From positions 1-61,050 of the forward strand of contig JAQYEZ010000013.1 in assembly GCA_028723425.1 (NCBI GenBank): a DNA stretch of 61,050 nucleotides. The letters are read 5' to 3'. Position 1 is the stretch's first letter. Every line of letters starts with the position of its first letter. The notes under the pieces were generated by a model. It searched no databases. It was not told the DNA's origin and saw only the letters and a list, made by a program, of their open reading frames with translations. Source of the stretch: Peptoniphilaceae bacterium (lineage in GTDB: Bacteria > Bacillota > Clostridia > Tissierellales > Peptoniphilaceae). This document shows, piece after piece, positions 33,082-45,000 of the stretch. The position numbers and the translations under genes are program-made.

Positions 33082-36000
33082 TTATTTTACCTCCCTCTTT
33101 CTGTTATAGACATAACCTGCAAATAACATAATGATAAGACCAAAGATAGTAAATATCAAAATGCCCTTGCTACCAGTATATGGTAAATTAGCTTCTATTT
33201 TTTTGTTATATATAGTGATGGTATTTTTTGTTTCTCCATTAGAAGGTGCAAGCTCGTAATAGTCTTTTTCTTTGATTGGACTTTCTTTTGGCATTTCAAT
33301 CTTTCCATCTTTTATTGTAATTGGTCCATAAGTCTCTTTGCCTTTTTCATAAGCTTTTGGAGGTCTTATTTCTTTTACATAATAAAGACCATCTGCAATA
33401 TCCTTAAAGTTTATTTTTCCTTCTTGATCTGTAGTGATAGAATCAACTTTATCTCCTTCAGTATTTGTTACTTTTACCAACTCAAAGTTTTGATCATCTT
33501 GGGATTTTTTCTCATCATCTTCTAAGCTTGATGATGGATTTCTACCTTCTTTAAGTTTATATAGGCTAAATTCCGCACCAGAAAGACCAAATCCTTTATC
33601 AAAGTCTTTCTTTATTAAAGCTAAGTCTGTAGTTTTTTCCTTATTAACTACTATAAATTCGTTATTTTCTTTTAAGACTAGATCTGTTTGACTTTCAGGC
33701 TTATCTTCTGATTCTGGAGTTACTTCACTTACTTTTACAGCTCCTTCTTTGTCGACTGAAATCTTCCAAGTTTTATCAGTTTTTAGATAATTATCTGGAG
33801 CTTTGTTTTCTTCTAAGATGTAATTACCTTCAAGTAAGTTTGTGAAGCTTGCAAGACCAGATTTATTTGAGCTTGCACGTTTTACCTCATCTAACTTTTT
33901 GAAGTTTTGATCTGCCTTATAGAGGATGAAGACTGCTCCTTCAAGATTTTTCTTTTCACTCTCATCAGTCTTTCTTATTTGGAAACTTCCTCTAGGTGAT
34001 TTTGTATTTACAACAGTGATTTTGGAAACTTCATCATCCTTACTAATCCTTATGGTGTATGGAGATTTTCCATTTTCAGAAGCGACTTCTAGCTTGTATC
34101 CTTCTCTATCAAATGATACGTCCTTAGGATCTAGTTTTACTTTTTCAGGATCAAGATCACTTGAACTGTAGGTCCTATTATCTTTATTAAGTTTTATAGT
34201 TTTTCCGCCTACCTTTATTGTAACTTCTCCCAAAGGATTAATGTTAAACCAATCAAGGTTTATTACAAAATTACTCTTTTCAATTACATTTATAGTATAA
34301 GGTGAACTTTCTCCTAAAATTTGCAAAGTGTATTTTGGATTATCTATTGATGCACTTTGGATTGTAACTGTACTTGGATCATAATCATAGGTCTCGAAAT
34401 TATCCTCGTTTGCTTTTATGGTTATTTCTTTTCCATTGCTTAGGTTTAAAGTAATATCTCCCTTTCTCTCAAGATTAGACCAATTTAGAGCTACTTTAAA
34501 CTTATCCTTATCCTTAGAATTTATAAGTATTGTTCCATCTGCTCCCCTTACACTTGTAGTAGGATTTTCTAGCCCAATATTGTTATTATCTGAAGATAGA
34601 TTAGCTACATAGTATTCATAAAGATTGCCCTCTTGGTCGCTTATTGGAAGATTGTATTCTTTTGTGGAATTTGTATCGATAGAATCTTTTCTTTCAAAGC
34701 TTGAATCTTCGCCATTTTGTCCACGTCTTTTTAGGGTAAATGAAATTTTTCCGCTTTCAGCTCCACTGTGCTCACTTCTTATACTTACCTTTATATTTTT
34801 AATCTTTTCTTTTAAGGAGACAGTTGGAGAAGCTATATTGTATTCTTGCGCCTTATCATTTGCCTTAAATGTGATACTATCAACTAAATTTAAGTTATCA
34901 CCTGCTTCTATATCCGCTTTAGCTTTTACTTTAAAGCTTAGGTGAGCAGTATTATTTGCATCAAGAGTTAGCTCGTCTTTTGCACTGTCAGCTTTTACCA
35001 TCTTTCCGTCAAAACTTGCCCAAGAATCTTCGCCAGTATTACCCTTATTACTTACAAGAGAATTATCAACAAAGGTGAAATTGCTGTTAAAGCTTATGTT
35101 TACTTTTGCTTTTTCTACATCTTTAATTCTTGTTTGACCATAGTATGGAATAGCATTTTTAAATCCTTCTGCATCAAGTCCTGATAGGTCTGTAATAGGT
35201 GTAAGCTTACTATAATTATTAACCATACTTTCGTTAAAGACGCTGAGTTTATATCTACCACTCCTATAATAAGTATGGATATTTCCCATATTCGTTATAT
35301 CATTAATAGTATTTATTAAGCCATTGTTATTTGGTGCTAGGCTGTTACTTATAGTAAAGATAACTTCTTTGTCGGTATTTCCACCCTCACCAAGGTAGGT
35401 TTTTGCTTCTGCTAGGGCATTTTTTACTTGATTAACATTTGGGGCACCTGTGAAATTAACATTAAAGTTATTTATCAAATCTGCCACTGTTTTTTTGTTG
35501 GTTAAAGATTGGGTTTTCTCTAACTTTGTAGAATAAATTACTAAGCCTACTCTTGTTCCTTCGCCATAAGAGTTTATTTTTTCAACCAAAGCTTTCTTGG
35601 CATCGGCATCCTTAGCTAAGTTATAGGCAGATAGTACAAATACTACATCGGCATCTTTGCCTTGGGTTTCATCTTCGCCTGCTCTTATATCCATGTCAAT
35701 TTGATATTGACCATCTCCTAAAGCTGTAGCTTTTGTTTTTATATGAGTTTTTGCAAAATCTTTATCGATGGTATTGCCAATAGTTTCATCATATTTATCA
35801 TCAAAGGCTCCAGTAGCGGCTCTTTCTTCTGCAACTCTATCACTTGAAAGATTAGTTGATCCAAGACTAAAGAGTGATACCAATGGGCTTGTAATATTTC
35901 CAATAGCCCTATTTGCAAAGCTTCTTACCCTATCTGCAAGGGACTTATCCTTGGTTATTTGTGTAGCACCATTTTCATCTACCACAACAGTCCATGTGTC

Positions 36001-39000
36001 ATCATTTTCTTTAAAGCCTTGTGGTGAAGCTGATTCTTTAAGCTCGTATGTTCCTTGATCTAAGTTATCAAATGAAACTTTTCCATCAATTCCTGAAACT
36101 CTTTCTATAGGATCTCCCTTTGGATTGGTTGGAGTTAAGGTGAATCTTGCGCCTGGTAGGCTTGCACCCAAATCATCTTGTTTGTCTATTTCAAAACTAC
36201 CTTTTTTATCTATGTGAGGAGAATTTTCTACATCAATTTCTGGAACTTGGTAATCGTCTTGTCCATGGCCGATAGAAACACTCACATTTGTTAAAATAGC
36301 ATTTGATTTTCTTACTGATGGTTTGGAATCAGAATTTTCAAGTTCTACCCATTGACCTAACATAGTAGGTCTCTTATCTTCTGCTGGTGGATAAAGCATT
36401 TCGCTATCTACTTTTAGAAGATATACATTACTTCCAATAGGCTCATTTAGGGTTATTTGGGCTGCATTTACTAGCTCTTGTCCTTCTTGTTTTCCTATAT
36501 ATTCTACTTCATATTTACTAGAATCAACTTCTTCTAGTTTACTTCTATCAAATATTACAGTGTCGCTTACCTTTTCATCAGGTCCTACCTTTAATTTGTA
36601 CAAGCTAAGCTTAGCTTTTATCGCATTAAGGTCTGCCATATTGAATACGCCGGATTTTACTGCTGGATAAACTAGTATTTTTGAGCTTCCGCTTATATTT
36701 TTCTTATTTGGATTAATATAAGCTATTTGTGTATATCTACCACTTTGATCATTTGTGTATAGGTAGTTGGCATTGATACTAAGTAAATCTCTATTATTAG
36801 CATGAGGAAGATATGCTATTTCTATATTTTTGGAAGTTTTCTTTTCTCCAAGACTTACAGAAAATTCATAAGTACCACTATTGTAAGCTACATTAAGATT
36901 AACTGAGTGGGCCCAAAGCATATCCATAGAGATATTACTCTTCTCCTTTACATAATCAGTAAATACATAATAGATATCTTTTCCAGTACCTTTTTCCATA
37001 TTGAAGTTAGAACCATAGCCCCATGTAGCTATTACATTTCCTTCTCCATCGGTAATATTTGGATAGTTTGGTTTGTCAGGTTGGGTCATATTGTAATGGA
37101 GAGTATCGGATTCTTTAATTACAAAGTAATCTCCAGGATTAACTTCTCCATTTATATCCATGTGCATCTTTACACTTATGGCATTTTCCCCAGTATCCAT
37201 TTCTAGTCTGCCATTGTTAGCTATGCCTCCACTAGCCGTATCATTAAAGGTTACGCTACTATTTCCAGTATCTAAGATAACTTTATCAGTTACATTTTTT
37301 CCTTCATAATTGCCAATATGAGGGGCTTCTTGTCCAATTTCTTGGATGAAAGTTTTGCCGTCACTTAAAACGTCAACTCTCCATCTCTTGTTTGTTAGAT
37401 CATAGCCTTTTGGAGCGCTACTTTCTATTAAGGTATAGGTGCCTTTTTCTATATCTATAAATACAACTTTTCCTTGGCTATCTGAATCTGCTTCTTTTTT
37501 AATTTGACCATCTTCACCTATTAGGGCAAATCTTGCATTAGCTAGGGCTTTTCCATTATTATCAGTTTTATTGATTTTTAATGTTCCACGAGGATTATCT
37601 TTGGATGGAGTATTCTTTATCTTAATATAGCCAGCTTCGTCAATAGATACATCCTTATTTTCATCTACTGATATATATTTAAAGTCCTTTGCTTCTAATA
37701 AGCTGTTCTTATCAATCTCGTAGTATTTAACTTTAAGCTTGCCATCTTCTGCTGCTTTTACTTGAGCTAGGAAAGATCTGTCAGATTTATCATAACCTTC
37801 TGGAGGACTAGTTTCTACGATTTTATAAAGACCTTCTTGCAAGCCTAATAATTCATAATAACCTCTATAAGAGTTAATTTCCTTGGATAAATCATCAACT
37901 CCTTCAACATTATCCAAATCATCTTTGGAAATATTAAGATTTGTTAAGTCATCTGGATTTTCGCTTATTTTATATGCTTTAAATTTAGCAGCCTTATCTT
38001 CTTCTTTTTCTATAAGGGTAAGGAATTTTGAATCAACTTTCTTCCATTTCAAGTCTACTTCATCCAAAGTATTTGTTAACTTATAAACTTTATTTTCATC
38101 AAGTTCAAAAGAATCATCTATCAAGTTTCCATCTTCATCATAGATTTTATCATGATAGTCTTTGTCATTTTTTAAGTAATAATCTTTTTCATATGACTTA
38201 TCATAAACAACTTTTAAGCCACCCTCATCTTTTATTACTTTTAAAATCCACCTATCCTTGCTATTTGCCTTTAAGTTTTTAATTTTTGTAGTTTCTCTTA
38301 ATTCATAGACACCAGAAGTTAGATTATCAAAGTCCACAGACCCATCTCTACCTGACCTGTCTATTGCTTCATATTGATAATTTCTTAAACTTTCTATCAA
38401 ATGTCCTTCTGTATCATAAAGTTGTTTACCATTATCACTAGCTTCAGTTCTAACCTTCTTCAAGCTAAACCAAACGTCTGATATTGGTTTCTTATCTTGA
38501 CCAGGTATTTTTACAAGTTTTATAAATTTAAAGGAGATTTTTTTGTAGTTAACAAGGCTAAAGGTGCCATCTTCATTTTTGATTGCAGATTTATCTGAAG
38601 CTTCTGGATCTGTTTCATAGGTTGTTGTACTTGATCCCTTATCTTCAAATTCTATGTTAAGCGTACCTTTTTCTTTATCGGCAACAACTTTAAAATACCA
38701 TGGGGTAGGCATTTCATAATCTCTAAGTGGATTCTCTGTTAACCTATATCTACCTTCTTTTAGGTTAGTAAACTCGAAGTTTTCTCCATTATAGTTAGTA
38801 AATGATTCATAGTAACCATTTTCAATTTTTTCGCCTTTTTCATTTACTTCTTCTAAGGTGAATCTTACAGCAGATAAGTCTTTTCCGTCTGCGTCTACCT
38901 TGTTAAATACCAATTTCGTAAAGTTGTTTTCGTTTTCTACACTTATTAGCTTATGATTTTTGGTATTTATCAATTTTACAAATTCTGGGTCAGAATTATC

Positions 39001-42000
39001 AATATCTATTACTTGCTCGTTTACTCCTTTTCCATTATCTTTGAATTTGATAATTAGATAAGAATTTATCTTCTTATAGCCTGGTGCTGGAGAAAATTCT
39101 TCTAGAGCATAAACTCCTTCTGGAATTTGTTCAAATTTAACACCACTTGCATAGGATGAGGTTTGATATCTCATGTAGACAGGTCTACCATCTCTCATTT
39201 CAGGATCAGGCTTGCCAGCTTCAGTTAGTAGAGGCTTACCAGCTTCATCTGCCTTTATTTTTGTAAGAGTAAAGACAGCTCCTTCTATACTTTTTCCCTT
39301 GGAGTTTACCTTATTAAATACCAAATCTCCAGTTTCTTTGTGGTTGTAGACATGAGCATCATTGATTGTTGCATAAGGAGCATCTGGTCTTGCTGGATTT
39401 GAACGTCCATCATCTTCTACGAGTTCTATATTTTGGATGAATTTTTCATATAGAGATTGATCGATGTCCTTATTTTTCTTATTGCCATAATCAAGACCGT
39501 AGATGGTGGTACCAGGTAATTTTTTGTCGGACTGGCTTGCTAGTTGAGAATTATAATATTCCCTAAAACTATTATTGTATTTAGGATCATTTATATCTTC
39601 TGGTAGTTTGTAATCAAATTGGAAGTCTATATACATGTAGTTAGCATCGCCCGGTTGTTTGTTAGGATCTACTGATACCTTAAAGAACCACTTATCTTCA
39701 AGTTTTTTGTAGCCGTTTGGCGCTACTTCTTCCCACATTTCATAGATACCAGGAGTCAATTCTCTAAAGTAGTTATCTCCTGCAAGTCCTGTTGCTTCTG
39801 TAACTGCATCGAAAGCATCATCTGCATATTTTGGTTTTTTGCCATTTACTTCTTGACCGTTGATAATCTTTCTTGCCTTAAAGGTTGAACCTGTAAGTAC
39901 AGTTTTATTATCGTTCAACTTGGTAATTCTAAGTGGAATTCTGAAACCATCTTCGTTTTTATTGAAGACTTTTATCAAATTACCATTACTTATATTTATA
40001 GTAGCCTTGTTGTCTTTATCAAACTTGACATCATATTTGGATACTTCAGCTACTCCCCAATCACTATAATAAGGTGAGTTTCTGGTGTAGACTATCCTAT
40101 ATTCTATCTTTTCATTATTTTGTTCCAAGCCTAAGCCATCAAAGCTTACACTTCCTTCAAATGGTGCATCAGCTTTGATTATATTTCTATTACCAGCTTC
40201 ATTGCTTACTAAGATGTCGAACCATTCGTTTTTGTATTTTCTTTGAATTTTTATGCTTCCAGCTTGTTTATCTTTTGGTATGCTAGAGTCAGGATAGTTG
40301 CTATAATCAAATTTTATTTCAACTTTTCCAACGCCCTCAGGCTTAACCAAAGGTCTATTTTGAGTTTCCTTGTATAAATAAAGTCCACTTTTTACTACTT
40401 GGTTAGCATCTTTTGTTGATAAGCTTATGCCGTCATTTTGATCAAATATTTTATATTGGTCGCTTCCTGCATCAAAATGCAATTTTGACTTAAATTTAAG
40501 TATTAAATACTGGTCTTCATCCAAGGATAAGTTATTTACAGTTAAGATTTGACCATTGCCACTTTTTGTTAAAGAATATTCTAAGCTTTCAGTTTGACCT
40601 TGGCCTTTATATTTTTTAAGTTCTACAGTATCTTTGTCAACCACTATTAGGTTAGATGCAAAGTGAATTCTAAGATTTGCATTTTTTACTTTAGAAGTTT
40701 TTTCTGAAGGCTTTATTGAGAAATACTTTTCTTTTGTTAATAGTTCATCCATGAAGCCTTTTTGGACGTATGGGGCTAGGCTAGCATCTTTTTCTTGGAT
40801 AAGTGTATTAACATACCTATATGCATATTCTGCCTTTCCTGCATAATCTTCTCTAAACTTATCAATAGCTTCTGTATAGGCATTTTCTTTTGCTGAAAGT
40901 TGATAGAATATTTTGTAGTACAAGTCAGTATGGTAGGTCCAAGTATCATAGCCATTTTCTTGCAAAGTTTCCATATTAGATATGATATCAAAAGATGTTC
41001 CCGTTTGACTTAAATTACTAGTCTTTAATTTTACAAAGTTTACAGCAATTTTGCTATCATATTTCCTATTATGGTCATTTGCATATTGATTTATTTGATT
41101 TAAGTAATTAGGCAAGTTTTCCTTTAATTTTTTAGAACCATCAAGTTCGCCTTGTAAAGGTCTAACTCCTACTTTAGATAGGTAGTCTTTGATTTGCTCG
41201 GATTTGTTATCAACATAAACTCCTCCTCCGCCTTCAGCATACCATGCATAGGTGTAAGGATATTCCCTAACATTCTCATTTAAATCTTTAAGATTATAGG
41301 TTCCTACATTATTAGAATAGTTTTGACCATATTCCACAAAAGTAATATCTACATCTGTATTTGTTTCTTTTGCTTTCTTATTAAGATCAGTTAGGAATTT
41401 GTTTATATTATCATCTACATCAGGCTTTGTCTTATCTTGATTAGACTTAGATCTATCAAGCATCAAAAGCAAATGAACTTTGTTAGGCTCGCTTTCTTTT
41501 ACATCCAATTTTGGCTTGAGTGTGATTTTTACATCCCTTGAGCCTTCCTCTGTGTTAATTTCAGAGCCTTCAATTGATATAGAAGCAAGACTTCCATCAA
41601 CTACTTCTCCAGCTGCTTCCCTGTCAGAAGAATCAGCTTCAGTATTTCCAAGTAAATTTTCTCCCAAACTTGCAAATGTATTTGCAAAGAAATTTAATGG
41701 TCGTCTTATCAAATTAGCAAGTCCGCTTGTTGTTGTAGTTGAGCTTACTGTCGTATCTAAGGTTGTTTTTAAGAAGTTAGGATCATTTATATCTCTACTT
41801 TTTACAACCGTTCCATCAGTTTTTACTTGGATATACCATGGATTAGGATCTTTTTCATAGCCTGCAGGTCCTCTATATTCTTCTAGGATATAAAAGCCTG
41901 GTTTTAATTGGTCAAAGACTACCAAGCCTTGGTCAGGAGATAGTTTTTCAATCTCTTCAGGAGTTAATGGAATTTCTTTTCCTTCCTCATCCAAAATTGG

Positions 42001-45000
42001 TTTGCCAGTTTCAGGATCTACCTTTGTAAGTGGTATACCAGCTGAAACTTTTTGGATGTAATCTTCAAAGCCTTCGTTGTTCTTTTTCTTTTTGAAATTT
42101 TGATCTGCAAAGTACAATCTAAAGTAAGCTCTTCTTAGACCTACTTCTTGGTGACTTTCGTCTAAGGATAGACCAGTTTTCTTGATTGTAACCTTGCCTG
42201 GTCTTTCATTTTCCAAAAAGTCCACAACGCCTGCAAAAGTATTACCATTTTTCATCAAGGCATTAAGGTTAGGGTCTCTAACAATAACTTTCATTTGCCC
42301 TTCACTCGTTAAGGCTTCTGCAACTACTCTTAAAACTATAGGGTTGGCTAATTGATAACCATCAGGTCCTTTTGTTTCTTCTAGGATATAGTAGCCGTTA
42401 AATTTAAGGCCGTTTAGGTGGAATACTCCCTTATCATCGGCAGTAACATTTTCTAGTACAGGATTTACCCCTTCTTTTCCATGATCAGCGTCAAGTTTTG
42501 CTCCATAGAAATCTGATTCATATAAGTTAAAGCTTACAGGCTTATTGTCAGATTTTCTTATAAGCTTACCTGTATCGATAGGAATATATCTTGGGTTAGT
42601 AGAACTTTCTCCTATCAATTCATCGAAATTAGGATTTTCTATATATTTTTGGAACTCTACATCTATGGTTCTGCCCTTATTTGCAATTTCAAATATGCCG
42701 TCTTTATTTTTATCAATTTCTTCCAATTGATCTATAGGCTTTTTGGCATCATCTTTGGTTTTTAGCTTATAGAGTTTATAGGTTAAGACTTCTTTGCCAC
42801 TTACCTCATCTACCACAAGTTTCCAACCGAAAAATCTATCTTTTTCATTTGGTAAATCTTTTGGTAATTGATAGCCTTGAGGAGGTACTAGCTCTTCTAA
42901 AATATATTCACCTTTGGTTAGATTTTCAAATTTGATAGCGCCCTTATCGCCTGAAAATACAGTTTCATCATAAGGACTGTTTCCTATTGTAGAAATTGAA
43001 TAGAGTCTAAATTTTGCTCCAGATAAGTCAAGCTTTTTATTTTCTTCTACCTCACCATTGGTCTTTATAAAGTCTATATTTATTTTTATTGGTTCATTTA
43101 AAATAGCCTTAGATTCTTGAGTTTGCTCATCCAAAAATCTTGCTATTAATTTTTTGCTACCATCAGTAGGAGCTGTTACTTCAATTATCCTATTAGAAGC
43201 TTTTTTATAGCCTGCTGGGACTTTTGTTTCTTCTAACAAGTAGAAGCCTACTGGCATAGCCTTGAATTTAAATTTACCCTCTAATCCGCTTGAAATTTGC
43301 TTGTAAACATTAGATCCGTCAGCTTTCAAATCAGCTGTTGTATCATTTTTAGATTTTATCTTTGTTAGGCTAAATTCTGCCCCGTCAAGTAACCTATTGG
43401 TATTTTTATTTTCATAAGATTTTTTTGAAAATTCTATTTCTCCAAGGTTAGAGTCAGGGTCTTCTATTTCTACAGTTAAGCTATTATTTGAAAGTTTTAC
43501 AAGTGCTTTGCCATCTACTCCCTTTGGTAGGTCTTTTCCTAATTCTATTTTCTCCTTGTAGCCGTCATTTACATGGATTTTTTTCTTATCTTTAGCGAAA
43601 AGTGCATATTTAGGGAAGTGACCGTCATCAGGATTTATTTCTTCTCTTTTTACTTCAAGTGAGAAAGGAGCTATTATATCATAGTCGTTTCCATTTTCTT
43701 TTGGTGGGTCAGTTTCAGTAACAATATAAGAACCTTCTTTTAAGTATAATTTATTTTCTGATGAATTATCAGAAGATGTAAATGTTGTTCTTTCTCCTGT
43801 TGCTTTGTTTGTTAGTGTAAACTTAGCCCCTTTTAATTTTTTGCCGTCAGAATTTTTCTTATCTATAGTTATAGGCTTAACTACATGTGCACCTATAAGC
43901 TCTTGCAATTCTTGTGTATGAGAATAGAAAACTAATTGTACTGAATTTGCTCTTTTTTCATTTTCCCAATCATCATTATCATATGAAGCTAAGACCTTAT
44001 TTACTAAATCTTTAGCATAGTTAGTTTGTACAGCTGGTACAAATGGAGTTAATCCGAAAGCTTCTTCTCCTGGTGATAATTTTCTTATGCCGACTCCAGG
44101 CGGATCTGTTTTATAGGCGTTTGCACCTTTTTCTCCTATAAAAGAATTATTTAAATCCCACTTGCCTCCGTACAATTTTCCAGCTATTAGGGTGTGATTG
44201 TTTTGCCAATTTGTATCATTTATTGGAGTTCCGCCATCAAGTTGCCAATAGTCATATTCTACAGGCTTGCCATTTGTAAAGTAGTGAATTACTTTTTGAC
44301 GCATTCCAGCTTCTATTAATCTGTGCATCACTTTGCCATCATGAGTCTTAGCATATTCTTCCTTTTCCAAATCAGCATAGTAATAGATTCTTTTTAGCAA
44401 GTCCTCCATTGCTTCTCCTTGGTTGAGACCTTTTTTATTTAGCTCGGCACCCGGAAGTAATTTTTTAGGTAAAGGTGAACTTTTATCCAATCTTGTTAGC
44501 AAATAAGAACCAGTCGGATCAAGGTGTTTATCCAAATATACTCCACTACTTATATGAGAAAGAGTCGGATCTTTCAAATCAGCATTGAAACACTCTACCA
44601 TATCAAAGTTCTTGTCTATACGCATTATAGAGTATGGAGATTCAAAATATGATAAATACATATTTCCTTGTGGATCAGTTGGATCTGTCAAGTATTTTTG
44701 TGTATACAAATTTTTGCTGCCACCTTCTGTAGGAGCATCTGGAGTATTTTCTATTTGATAAGAAAAGTCTGTTATCTTTTCCTTTAAATTAACATCAAAT
44801 TTATAGTTAGTTGCTTCATTTCCTTTTTGGTTAGGATAAGTGTAGGAAACTATAACTCCTGGTTTGAATGAGCCATCAGCCATAGTAGCATCATTTCTAT
44901 TTACACTTCTCTTGTAAGTTCCATCTATATTTGGAATAAAGTAAACTTTTTGGACACTAGCTATCCTAGGATTTGTAGTAGCACTTTCTAAATTAGGATC

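Noticed and set aside
40776..40991. Small open frames inside the adhesin gene on either strand
   Set aside because: They are shadows of the repetitive 14-kb coding sequence, without RBS or protein-like composition.
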